Assembly: GCA_903858195.1 (NCBI GenBank) | Contig: CAIOHW010000429.1 | Location: 1 to 5,230 of the forward strand | Source of the DNA: Oligoflexia bacterium | GTDB taxonomy: Bacteria; Bdellovibrionota; UBA1018 | Direction of reading: 5' to 3' | DNA length: 5,230 nucleotides | In this document: in pieces, positions 1 to 5,230 of the stretch | How positions within the stretch are numbered: position 1 is the first letter of the stretch | Layout: each line of letters opens with the position of its first letter | The notes under the pieces: model-generated | The model's input: only the letters and a program-made list of their open reading frames with translations | Databases searched by the model: none | What the model was told of the DNA's origin: nothing | Position numbers and translations under genes: made by a program

Positions 1-376
1 AGTTGCTGAAGGCCGTCAGGTTGATCCAGCGGGTGAAAACCAGGAAAAGCGGTGGGACGGGCTTGGTGAGCAGGATGTCGAGATCGCCCCGGTTGACGAG
101 ATCCGAGAAGTTCCAGAAGTTGCGCTGAAGAAAAATCGTGAAGAGCGCATCCGAAGAGAAGAACACCCCGAGAAAGAAATACACCTGATCCTGAGTCCAG
201 CCGCCGATGGTGGGGGTGTTTGCGTAGATCACTCCGAAGAGGGTGAACTCGATTGCAATCCAGATCAGATCCACACCGACTGCCGTAAGGAAGTTCGTAC
301 GGTAGACCACCTCGCGCACCCAGTTGTTACGAAGCTGGACTGCAAAAATTCGGAGGAGCATTCGAAGGGAGTTCAT
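1..376 (-). CDS. ABC-2 type transporter permease, COG3694-like (partial, C-terminus off the left edge)
   Basis: This is a membrane subunit of an ABC transporter, probably paired with the permease encoded just upstream. Only the first 125 residues are in the window; the family is usually about 260 residues, so roughly half is missing. My translation begins MNSLRMLLRIFAVQLRNNW. It has a short amphipathic basic N-terminus, a first hydrophobic span at about residues 29-51, a second at about 65-85, and the motif NRGDLDILLTKPV at about 95-107. The neighbouring permease has a matching motif (TGGLSNYLLRPV), so the two look like diverged paralogues of the ABC-2 membrane family PF06182. The ATG at 376-374 was chosen because AGAGG (387-391) lies 10 bases upstream, directly after the stop of the preceding gene. 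The 15-base gap implies co-transcription. Family assignment is from memory of conserved patterns; the substrate is unknown. Confidence 0.85.
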   Translation of the reverse strand, partial: MNSLRMLLRIFAVQLRNNWVREVVYRTNFLTAVGVDLIWIAIEFTLFGVIYANTPTIGGWTQDQVYFFLGVFFSSDALFTIFLQRNFWNFSDLVNRGDLDILLTKPVPPLFLVFTRWINLTAFSN

Positions 377-391
377 TTCAGTGCGGCCTCT

Positions 392-1192
392 TTAGTTGCC
401 CAGGCTCGAGTAGTTTCGGATCCCGAGGCCCCAGGTGATCCGGATCATCAGCCACACACCGAGCATCCAGAGTCCGCCCACGCCCATGGCATGAAGGAGT
501 TCGAGGGTGGACCACTTGCCGAGGGCGTACTGGGTGGGACCAAAGACATAGAGGTAGAAGGGGGTGCTCTTCCAGATCCATGCCCACTTTTCTGGAAAAA
601 GAGTGAGCGGAAGGAGCTCGCCCGAGAGCAGCTGTACGAGCATGTTCTTAACCATGAGGACGCTGTACGCCTCCTCCCAGAGAAACGCCGTCGTCGCGAG
701 CACGGCACCGATCTGGTAGTGGAGAATGTTCCCCATGATCGCCAGCACCATGGCCCCGATGAGGCGGGTCGGGTCCATTCCGACCAGTGACATGCCCAGG
801 GCTCCGATCACGAGGCAGATGCCTGCAGTGAAAAACCGGCCGCCCGCACCCCTCAGATAGACGAATTCAACGACGCTCACCGGACGGAGCAGATAGTTGC
901 TGAGGCCCCCGGTGCGAATCATTTCCTGGAGGTCGAAGTCATGGTCGCCGCCGCGAACCTGAGTGAAGAGCGTGCTCACCAGCGTGTAGGCGACGAGATC
1001 GGAGTACCCCATGCCCGCGACTTCGGTCTGTCCGCCCACTTTGAAAATCGCGTACCAGAGCACGACCTGGATGGCTGCCGGAACGGCTGCCGAACTGATG
1101 AGCCCGATCAGAAACTCGATCCGGTAGGCGGCGTCCTCCTGGAGTCCGTTCTTGAGCGCAGCCCAGCGCCACTGAAGACCTGGGACCTTCAC
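392..1192 (-). CDS. ABC-2 type transporter permease, COG4587-like
   Basis: This 266-residue integral inner-membrane protein should be one of two permease subunits of the ABC transporter encoded here. A short cytoplasmic N-terminus is followed by about six hydrophobic spans, at roughly residues 26-50, 62-78, 118-138, 144-170, 178-200 and 233-256. Conserved-looking features are the cytoplasmic-loop motif TGGLSNYLLRPV (94-105), GELLPLTLFP (191-200) before the fifth loop, and PFYLYVFGPT (211-220). Length and topology fit the ABC-2 family that travels with COG4586 ATPases. The start is GTG at 1192-1190, overlapping the ATPase stop TGA (1191-1189) as GTGA, so translation is probably coupled. No strong Shine-Dalgarno is needed or seen. 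The TAA stop at 394-392 is followed 15 bases later by the second permease. The transported substrate cannot be read from the sequence. Confidence 0.92.
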   Translation of the reverse strand: MKVPGLQWRWAALKNGLQEDAAYRIEFLIGLISSAAVPAAIQVVLWYAIFKVGGQTEVAGMGYSDLVAYTLVSTLFTQVRGGDHDFDLQEMIRTGGLSNYLLRPVSVVEFVYLRGAGGRFFTAGICLVIGALGMSLVGMDPTRLIGAMVLAIMGNILHYQIGAVLATTAFLWEEAYSVLMVKNMLVQLLSGELLPLTLFPEKWAWIWKSTPFYLYVFGPTQYALGKWSTLELLHAMGVGGLWMLGVWLMIRITWGLGIRNYSSLGN

Positions 1193-2220
1193 GTGCGGGA
1201 CCCTGCGGCTGACTCGGACTCGTAGATCTTCTGGATCACTCGCTCGAGGCTTTGGCCCTGGATGCCCATGTCCGAGATCGTGTAGCGCCCAAGGAGCTTT
1301 TGAAGGGTGTGAGCGATCTGGTCGTTCTTGATCGTGAGCCAGAGGTGGTTGGTGTTGGCGAGCTCCTCTGCGTCCTCTCCCCCCTTCAGGCTGATCTGCT
1401 CGGGGGCAAGGCCAGTGAGAGCTGCGACGTCCGAAACGAGCGGAGTCTCGAGCAGCGTGATCTTGAGTTGGCGCTCGCCCGACTGGGTCAGGCCCTGGGG
1501 CTTGCCGTCATACAAGAGCTTTCCGGTCTTGAGGATCATGACTCGCGAGCAAAGGCGCTCGATGTCCTCCATGTTGTGCGAGGTCAGGATGATGGTCGCT
1601 TTCTCGCGGGAGTTGAAGTCGCGCAAGAACTCCCGGAGCTTGTGGGCGGCAAGCACGTCGAGCCCGATGGTGGGCTCATCGAGAAAGATGACCTTGGGCC
1701 AGTGGAGGAGCGCCCCGATCAGCTCCATCTTCATGCGCTCTCCGAGTGAGAGTCTCCGGATCTGGGTCTGGAAGAGCTTGGTCACATCCAGGAGCTCGGC
1801 CAGCATCCCGAGGCGGTCCCGGTAAGTCTTTTCGGGGATCTCGTAGATTGCCCGAATCAGCTCAAAGGCATCGAGCGCTGGGAGGTCCCACCAGAGCTGG
1901 GCCTTTTGCCCCATGACGAGCGAAATGTTCTTTCTAAAGGAGAGGGAGCGCTTGAAGGGGTTTTCACCGAGCACCTCGGCCGTGCCGGAGGTTGGCGGGA
2001 TCAGACCCGAGAGGATCTTAAGAAGGGTGGTCTTGCCGGCACCGTTTGCCCCGATGAGTCCCACAAACGCACCGGCCTCGATCTCGAAGGAAACATCGTC
2101 GAGGGCCTTGTGTTCCTGGTGCTGGGGATTGAAGAGCAGCTCAAAGGTTCCTTTGAGGCCTTCCTTCTTTTTTACTGATTTGAAAGTCCGGCTAAGGTGG
2201 CTGGCGCGGATAAAGCTCAT
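1189..2220 (-). CDS. ABC transporter ATP-binding protein, COG4586-like
   Basis: This 343-residue cytoplasmic ATPase powers the two-permease transporter encoded directly downstream. All nucleotide-binding motifs are present: Walker A GANGAGKT (57-64), Q-loop Gln105, signature LSLGER (157-162), Walker B VIFLDEP (177-183), D-loop GLD (186-188) and switch His215. The signature is LSLGE rather than LSGGQ, and the QLWWDLP stretch (108-114) after the Q-loop is one I associate with this subfamily. A basic N-terminal segment KSVKKKEG (14-21) precedes the core, and about 100 residues follow it as a C-terminal regulatory-type extension, explaining the length above the usual 220-250 for a bare ATPase domain. 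The ATG at 2220 is the only reasonable start: the same frame hits a TAA 12 bases upstream. No good Shine-Dalgarno is visible, and the tRNA-Phe 3' end is just 25 bases upstream. Export is likely by family but the substrate is unknown. Confidence 0.95.
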   Translation of the reverse strand: MSFIRASHLSRTFKSVKKKEGLKGTFELLFNPQHQEHKALDDVSFEIEAGAFVGLIGANGAGKTTLLKILSGLIPPTSGTAEVLGENPFKRSLSFRKNISLVMGQKAQLWWDLPALDAFELIRAIYEIPEKTYRDRLGMLAELLDVTKLFQTQIRRLSLGERMKMELIGALLHWPKVIFLDEPTIGLDVLAAHKLREFLRDFNSREKATIILTSHNMEDIERLCSRVMILKTGKLLYDGKPQGLTQSGERQLKITLLETPLVSDVAALTGLAPEQISLKGGEDAEELANTNHLWLTIKNDQIAHTLQKLLGRYTISDMGIQGQSLERVIQKIYESESAAGSRT

Positions 2221-2245
2221 TTGGCGCCACGCTTAGCATGGAAAG

Positions 2246-2321
2246 TGGTGGGTTGGGACGGAATCGAACCGCCGACACATGCCTTTTCAGGGCATTGCTC
2301 TACCGACTGAGCTACCAACCC
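2246..2321 (-). tRNA. tRNA-Phe (anticodon GAA), CCA encoded
   Basis: Read on the minus strand, the 76 bases fold into a complete cloverleaf. The acceptor stem is GGGTTGG/CCAACCC with discriminator A and an encoded CCA. The D arm is GCTC-AGTCGGTA-GAGC. The anticodon arm is ATGCC-CTGAAAA-GGCAT, with GAA at 2288-2286. The variable loop is GTGTC, and the T arm is GGCGG-TTCGATT-CCGTC with one G-U pair. U33 and A37 are in place, and the D loop and variable loop closely resemble Escherichia coli tRNA-Phe. It lies on the same strand as the flanking genes, 52 bases after the peptidase stop and 25 bases before the ABC ATPase start. If co-transcribed, RNase P and 3' processing would cut the message at this point. 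Confidence 0.98.
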
Positions 2322-2330
2322 ACCGATCGA

Positions 2331-2359
2331 AGAGGGGTCTAGATCTAAGAGATCCCTCT
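2331..2359. repeat. inverted repeat in the peptidase-tRNA gap
   Basis: AGAGGG (2331-2336) and CCCTCT (2354-2359) are perfect inverted copies separated by 17 bases. Inside lies a second possible hairpin, GATCT (2342-2346) pairing with AGATC (2350-2354) across a 3-base loop. For minus-strand transcripts the T-run (the complement of AAAAA at 2361-2365) comes before the hairpin, so this is not a standard rho-independent terminator for the peptidase gene. The T-run would be correctly placed only for a plus-strand transcript read in the other sense, and no plus-strand gene is present there. It may be a processing or attenuation structure, or chance. Confidence 0.4.
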
Positions 2360-2370
2360 CAAAAACGCAA
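2342..2370 (-). promoter_or_regulatory. possible sigma70-type promoter for tRNA-Phe (weak)
   Basis: On the minus strand, TTGCGT (2370-2365) and TAGATC (2347-2342) are separated by 17 bases. This would start transcription near 2335, about 14 bases before the mature tRNA end, and the bases after the -10 box are C-rich, as in many stable-RNA promoters. Only three of six -10 bases match consensus. The -35 box begins just after the peptidase stop codon. The alternative is that the tRNA is carried on a peptidase transcript and has no promoter of its own. Confidence 0.3.
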
Positions 2371-2373
2371 ATG

Positions 2374-4863
2374 CTATTGCTGGCTGCCTGAGGTCCCTTC
2401 GGGTGCCGAGCGTGAGCCGACGGTGGCGTTGAGCTCCATCAGTTTGTCGCCCCGGCGCACACCCATCACGATGGCTTCTCCGGCTTTCAGGGTCCTGAGG
2501 ACCTGCATGAACTCGGCAAGCGTACGGGTCTGAATCGACTCTTTGGACTCGACCTTGAGCACCGAGACCAGGACATCGCCTGCTAGAACGCCCGCCTTCT
2601 CAGCCGGGCTGCCACTGCGGGCGCCCGATAGGAGCACCCCACCTTGCGAGGCATCCCCTCCGGGCCCTGAGGGTGAGGTCATCTGGGCATAGTCAGGAAT
2701 CGTTCCGAGGTAGGCCCCGCCCATGCCCTGCCGGGCCTGCTGGCCAGACGAGACCAGCGTGAGCGGTTGGCTGGAGGCCTTCTGGTAGGTGAGGCTGCGC
2801 GGGTGGCTTGCCACTCGCAGGGCAATGGAGGCAACGGCATCGGCCACCTGCACTCCGCCCGTGGCGTTGATCTTTTCAAAGGTGTCCGAGACCCGGTGGT
2901 AGTCGGCATGGGGCCCAGTGAAGAAGTGCAGGACGGGCGCCCCCTTCATGTAAAAGGGCATGTGGTCGCTTGGGCCGTAGCCATCGCCCCCACCCGGGCA
3001 CTGGAGACCGAGGCGTGTGCAGTCGGCTTCGATCCACGGCTTCCATTCGGCAGCCGAATCGCTGCCGAAGATAATGAGCTGATTGTTGCGAAGCCTTCCC
3101 ACCATATCGAGATTCAGCATTGCCTTGAGTCGGATCTTGGAAGCCTGCAGGAGGTCGGCCACACGTGCCGAGCCTGCGATTCCCGATTCTTCGCCGGTAA
3201 AAGCAGCAAAGACAAAGCAGCCCTTGGCTGAGGTCGGGTCCTTTTGAATCAGGCGGGCTGACTCGAGCACGGCCGCAACGCCCGAGGCATTGTCATCCGC
3301 GCCATGATGGATGCCCTTCTTGGTGGACTCAAGCGACCCGGGGGCGCCCATGCCAAGATGGTCGAGGTGTGCCCCGATCATGACCGGTGAAGCGCCCTTA
3401 CGGCAGCCTGAGCCGTAGGTGCCCAAAATGTTGTGGCCTGAAATGAGGGCCGCACTCGAAGCTCCCTCGAGCGCCCGGATCTGGACCGAGTGCTTGAAGC
3501 CCGAGCCGCCTGTCGATGTCTTTTGGAGCGGGTTTTTGAAGATATCGAAGAACGGCTCAAGCCCCGCCCGGATGAAGAGCGAAACCGTGAAGTCTTCGGC
3601 CTGCGCCATTTGCGAGGTGCCGACGCCGCGCCCTGCGAACTCAGGAGCGCTCAGGGCCTTGACGGTGGCCATGTAGCGATCCGAGGGAGTGGGGTCATCG
3701 AGAGATGCCTGCTTTTCGCCCTCTGGATTTTCAACCCAATCGGCGACAAAGACGTTGGTCTCGCGGGGCTTGGAGCTGTTGCGGTTGGAGGAGAAGGCGA
3801 GTTTCTTGCCATCAGGCGAGAACATCGGGAAGCCGTCGAACACTCCCGAGTGGGTGATGCGCTTGAGGCCCGTGCCGTCGGTCCGGATGGAGTAGATGGC
3901 AAAGGTCCGGCCTTGGGGGTCTTCGTAGTTGCTGGAGAAAAGAATGCGATCGGTCTTGGGCGTGAAGTAGGGGGCAAAGCTCGCGGCGTTGAGCCGGGTC
4001 ACCTGACGGGCATTCTTGCCGTTCGCGTCAGCCGTGTAGATCTCAAGCCGCGAAGGGCGCACGAGGTGGCGCTTGAGGAGCGACTGGTAGTCCTCCAAGT
4101 CCTTTTTGCCATTGGGTCCCATCTGGGGGCGCGAGGCACGCCAGACGATCTTTTTGCAGTCCTGCGAGAAGAAGGCCCCGCCGTCATAGCCCGGGGTGTG
4201 GGTGATGCGGGTGATCTGGGAGAGCAGGCCCTGCCGATCGATTTTAGCAGTGTAAAGTTCGAGATCGCCGTCACGGTCACTCGTGAAGATGACGCTTCCG
4301 TCCCGGCAGGTCACCGCCTCGGCGTTGTAAGCGGAGGGGGCCGTGGGCTCCATGGGTTGGATGGACTCAGGCTTCTGGGGGTTGACCGAGTAAAGCTGGT
4401 AGCTTGGGTAGATCGGCCACACATAGCCCTGGCTTCGGTCCGGCTCAGCTGGGCACGCCGCGTCAGAGACATGGGTGCTGCTATAAAGGATGCGTTCATC
4501 GCCAGGGATATAGAAGGAGCAGGTGGTTCGACCCTTGCCGGTTGAAACGAGCTCGGCATCGGAGCCATCCGCACGGACGCGGTAGATCTGGTCACACGCC
4601 GGTCCAGGTGCCGGGATGCCCTGCAGTCCGGTCCCTTTGGCCTGAAGGGTCAGCCAGCGTCCATCATACGACCAGTAGGCCTCGGCATTGGTTCCGCCGG
4701 CGGTGAGCTGCCGGATGTTCTTCAGATGCACCTCACCCGGAAACTGAAGCGAAGGGATCGAGAGCGGGAACTGGGGCGCCGGCCGGGAAGTGGCGCATCC
4801 GGTCATTGGGCTCAGCGTCAGGGCGGCCGCAAGGGCTGCTGCAACCAGGGGGAGATTTCGCAT
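2374..4863 (-). CDS. Predicted lipoprotein: TolB-like beta-propeller, M28 zinc peptidase and C-terminal PDZ domain
   Basis: This 829-residue secreted protein is predicted to be a zinc aminopeptidase or carboxypeptidase of family M28. The N-terminus MRNLPLVAAALAAALTLSPMTGC is a signal peptide with Cys23 as probable lipidation site; Met at -3 makes the lipobox slightly atypical. Residues 50-380 hold PD40/TolB-like propeller repeats (such as MFSPDGKKLAFSSNRN). Residues 390-450 match the pre-catalytic helix region of M28 enzymes (SAPEFAGRGVGT). The catalytic domain (about 490-690) keeps all expected residues: His499 in AHLDH, Asp524 in GADDNASG, Glu558-Glu559 in TGEESG, Asp586 in NLDMVG and His656 in DYHRVSDT. 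A PDZ domain follows at about 740-815 (GVLLSGARSGSPAEKAGVLAGDVL). Start ATG 4863 is preceded by AGGAG at 4878-4874. The frame stays open to an ATG at 4977, but that extension would bury the signal peptide and cover the promoter region. Substrate unknown. Confidence 0.93.
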   Translation of the reverse strand: MRNLPLVAAALAAALTLSPMTGCATSRPAPQFPLSIPSLQFPGEVHLKNIRQLTAGGTNAEAYWSYDGRWLTLQAKGTGLQGIPAPGPACDQIYRVRADGSDAELVSTGKGRTTCSFYIPGDERILYSSTHVSDAACPAEPDRSQGYVWPIYPSYQLYSVNPQKPESIQPMEPTAPSAYNAEAVTCRDGSVIFTSDRDGDLELYTAKIDRQGLLSQITRITHTPGYDGGAFFSQDCKKIVWRASRPQMGPNGKKDLEDYQSLLKRHLVRPSRLEIYTADANGKNARQVTRLNAASFAPYFTPKTDRILFSSNYEDPQGRTFAIYSIRTDGTGLKRITHSGVFDGFPMFSPDGKKLAFSSNRNSSKPRETNVFVADWVENPEGEKQASLDDPTPSDRYMATVKALSAPEFAGRGVGTSQMAQAEDFTVSLFIRAGLEPFFDIFKNPLQKTSTGGSGFKHSVQIRALEGASSAALISGHNILGTYGSGCRKGASPVMIGAHLDHLGMGAPGSLESTKKGIHHGADDNASGVAAVLESARLIQKDPTSAKGCFVFAAFTGEESGIAGSARVADLLQASKIRLKAMLNLDMVGRLRNNQLIIFGSDSAAEWKPWIEADCTRLGLQCPGGGDGYGPSDHMPFYMKGAPVLHFFTGPHADYHRVSDTFEKINATGGVQVADAVASIALRVASHPRSLTYQKASSQPLTLVSSGQQARQGMGGAYLGTIPDYAQMTSPSGPGGDASQGGVLLSGARSGSPAEKAGVLAGDVLVSVLKVESKESIQTRTLAEFMQVLRTLKAGEAIVMGVRRGDKLMELNATVGSRSAPEGTSGSQQ

Positions 4864-4873
4864 GGTGTCTGGA

Positions 4874-4878
4874 CTCCT
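4874..4878 (-). promoter_or_regulatory. Shine-Dalgarno of the M28 peptidase gene
   Basis: AGGAG on the minus strand lies 10 bases before ATG 4863. It decides the start in favour of the signal-peptide-proximal ATG over the in-frame ATG at 4977. Confidence 0.75.
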
Positions 4879-4908
4879 GTTTTTCCTGTTTTGACGCCTG
4901 TTTACACG
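4876..4908. repeat. short tandem direct repeats (CCTGTTT x3) in the peptidase leader
   Basis: CCTGTTT occurs at 4876-4882, 4885-4891 and 4897-4903. The last two belong to a head-to-tail 12-base repeat, 4885-4896 and 4897-4908, identical at 10 of 12 positions (CCTGTTTTGACG and CCTGTTTACACG). On the minus strand the motif reads AAACAGG, and the gene-proximal copy overlaps the Shine-Dalgarno of the peptidase gene. It could be an operator or an RNA-level control site; equally it could be a chance product of a short T-rich leader. Confidence 0.45.
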
Positions 4909-4927
4909 AATTTTGACGGATGCCCAA
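4899..4927 (-). promoter_or_regulatory. candidate promoter of the M28 peptidase gene
   Basis: On the minus strand TTGGGC (4927-4922) and TAAACA (4904-4899) are 17 bases apart, placing a start near 4892 and leaving a leader of roughly 30 bases. Both boxes are imperfect. The -35 box sits back to back with the groES TTGACA at 4929-4934, so the two promoters would compete for polymerase. The -10 box overlaps one CCTGTTT repeat copy. Confidence 0.3.
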
Positions 4928-4928
4928 G

Positions 4929-4959
4929 TTGACAATTCCGGGGGCGTGACCAATATACG
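4929..4959 (+). promoter_or_regulatory. sigma70-type promoter of groES
   Basis: A perfect TTGACA -35 box lies at 4929-4934. The -10 box is within CAATATACG (4951-4959): AATATA at 4952 gives a 17-base spacer, and TATACG at 4954 gives a better match with a 19-base spacer. Transcription would begin near 4965, giving a leader of about 25 bases. No inverted repeat resembling CIRCE (TTAGCACTC-N9-GAGTGCTAA) is seen between here and the start codon, so HrcA control at this site is not supported. Confidence 0.6.
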
Positions 4960-4975
4960 GGCAGTCTTAAACATC

Positions 4976-4983
4976 AAGGAGGT
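4976..4983 (+). promoter_or_regulatory. strong Shine-Dalgarno of groES
   Basis: AAGGAGGT is a full-length anti-16S match, 8 bases before ATG 4992. This strength fits a highly expressed chaperonin gene and fixes its start. Confidence 0.9.
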
Positions 4984-4991
4984 TTAGAACC

Positions 4992-5230
4992 ATGCAGGTA
5001 CGTCCACTTCATGACCGTGTGCTCGTGAAGCGCTTCAACGAAGAAGAGCGCTCCAAGGGCGGAATCATCATCCCCGACACTGCCAAGGAAAAGCCCATCC
5101 AGGGCGAGATCATCGCAGTCGGCCAGGGCCGCATTGCTGATGACGGCAAGGTCCGTCCGCTTGACGTCAAGAAGGGCGATCGCGTCCTCTTTGGCAAGTA
5201 CGCCGGCACCGAGATCAAGATCGACGGCGA
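4992..5230 (+). CDS. groES: Co-chaperonin GroES (partial, C-terminus off the right edge)
   Basis: GroES forms the heptameric lid of the GroEL folding chamber in the cytoplasm. The first 79 complete codons are present, out of about 95-97 usual for the family. The protein opens MQVRPLHDRVLVKR, the family signature strand, followed by the mobile loop region around GGIIIPDTAKEKP (residues 23-35) that contacts GroEL. Then come GEIIAVGQGR (38-47), the VRPLDVKKGDRVLFGKYAGTEIKIDG core (54-79), and the cut edge. The sequence is intact with no frameshift. The start is fixed by AAGGAGGT 8 bases upstream and an upstream TTGACA promoter box. It is divergent from the peptidase gene. groEL is expected immediately downstream outside the window, which would confirm the operon. 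Confidence 0.97.
   Translation, partial: MQVRPLHDRVLVKRFNEEERSKGGIIIPDTAKEKPIQGEIIAVGQGRIADDGKVRPLDVKKGDRVLFGKYAGTEIKIDG

Noticed and set aside
1252..1825. Two overlapping 165-codon plus-strand frames opposite the ABC ATPase
   Set aside because: They lie antisense to the signature, Walker B and H-loop coding region, overlap each other in different frames, and show no family features. They are shadows of the ATPase gene.
2246..2321. tRNA-Phe as an integration site for a genomic island
   Set aside because: Neither side shows an integrase gene, a repeated copy of the tRNA 3' end, or a change of strand or composition; the flanking genes look like core chromosome.
3490..4545. 351-codon open frame on the plus strand opposite the peptidase gene
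   Set aside because: It is fully antisense to a gene with intact catalytic motifs. Its translation is rich in Gly, Val, Arg and Glu with no recognisable domain. Long antisense frames are expected opposite a gene with G/C-rich third positions.
4864..4977. Peptidase start at the upstream in-frame ATG (4977), adding 38 residues
   Set aside because: The added stretch is polar and would bury the signal peptide, it spans the divergent promoter region, and the ATG at 4863 has its own AGGAG.
4929..4991. CIRCE-type HrcA operator upstream of groES
   Set aside because: I searched for TTAGCACTC-N9-GAGTGCTAA or a close variant and found no 9-base inverted repeat between the promoter and the start codon.
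1..5230. Mobile element, CRISPR array, toxin-antitoxin or other novel accessory system
   Set aside because: No transposase, regular spaced repeats, small paired genes or defence domains are visible. All large frames are explained by the four protein genes and one tRNA gene.

Overview
The window looks like ordinary chromosomal DNA from a Gram-negative, moderately G+C-rich bacterium. Third codon positions are rich in G/C, and the tRNA gene encodes its own CCA end. Gene content (a lipoprotein-type M28 peptidase with a TolB-like propeller and a PDZ domain, a COG4586/4587/3694-type ABC transporter, and a GroES with the GGIIIPDTAKEKP loop) would suit a Bdellovibrionota or former-deltaproteobacterial lineage. 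That placement is inference only.

Layout: four protein genes and one tRNA gene account for nearly all of the window. Everything from 1 to 4863 lies on the minus strand, so transcription runs from right to left. The order is M28 peptidase lipoprotein (4863-2374), tRNA-Phe(GAA) (2321-2246), ABC ATPase (2220-1189), first ABC permease (1192-392) and second ABC permease (376 to beyond the left edge). The ATPase and first permease overlap by four bases (GTGA) and the permeases are 15 bases apart, so the three form an operon. The tRNA lies 52 bases after the peptidase stop and 25 bases before the ATPase start. No clear terminator is visible in either gap, so readthrough from the peptidase through the tRNA into the transporter is possible.

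On the plus strand, groES starts at 4992 and runs off the right edge; groEL would be expected next. It is divergent from the peptidase across a 128-base intergenic region. That region holds a sigma70-like TTGACA box and a strong Shine-Dalgarno sequence for groES, a weaker candidate promoter for the peptidase, and a small cluster of short direct repeats. No CIRCE heat-shock operator is visible.

How the genes work together: the three ABC genes should assemble into one inner-membrane complex, an ATPase dimer with two different but related permease subunits; its substrate is unknown. The peptidase probably acts outside the cytoplasm, anchored by an N-terminal lipid. Nothing visible ties its job to the transporter apart from strand and proximity. 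I found no mobile element, CRISPR array, defence system or clearly new system. The most interesting items are the tRNA wedged between protein genes, the three-part architecture of the peptidase, and the repeat-bearing divergent promoter region.
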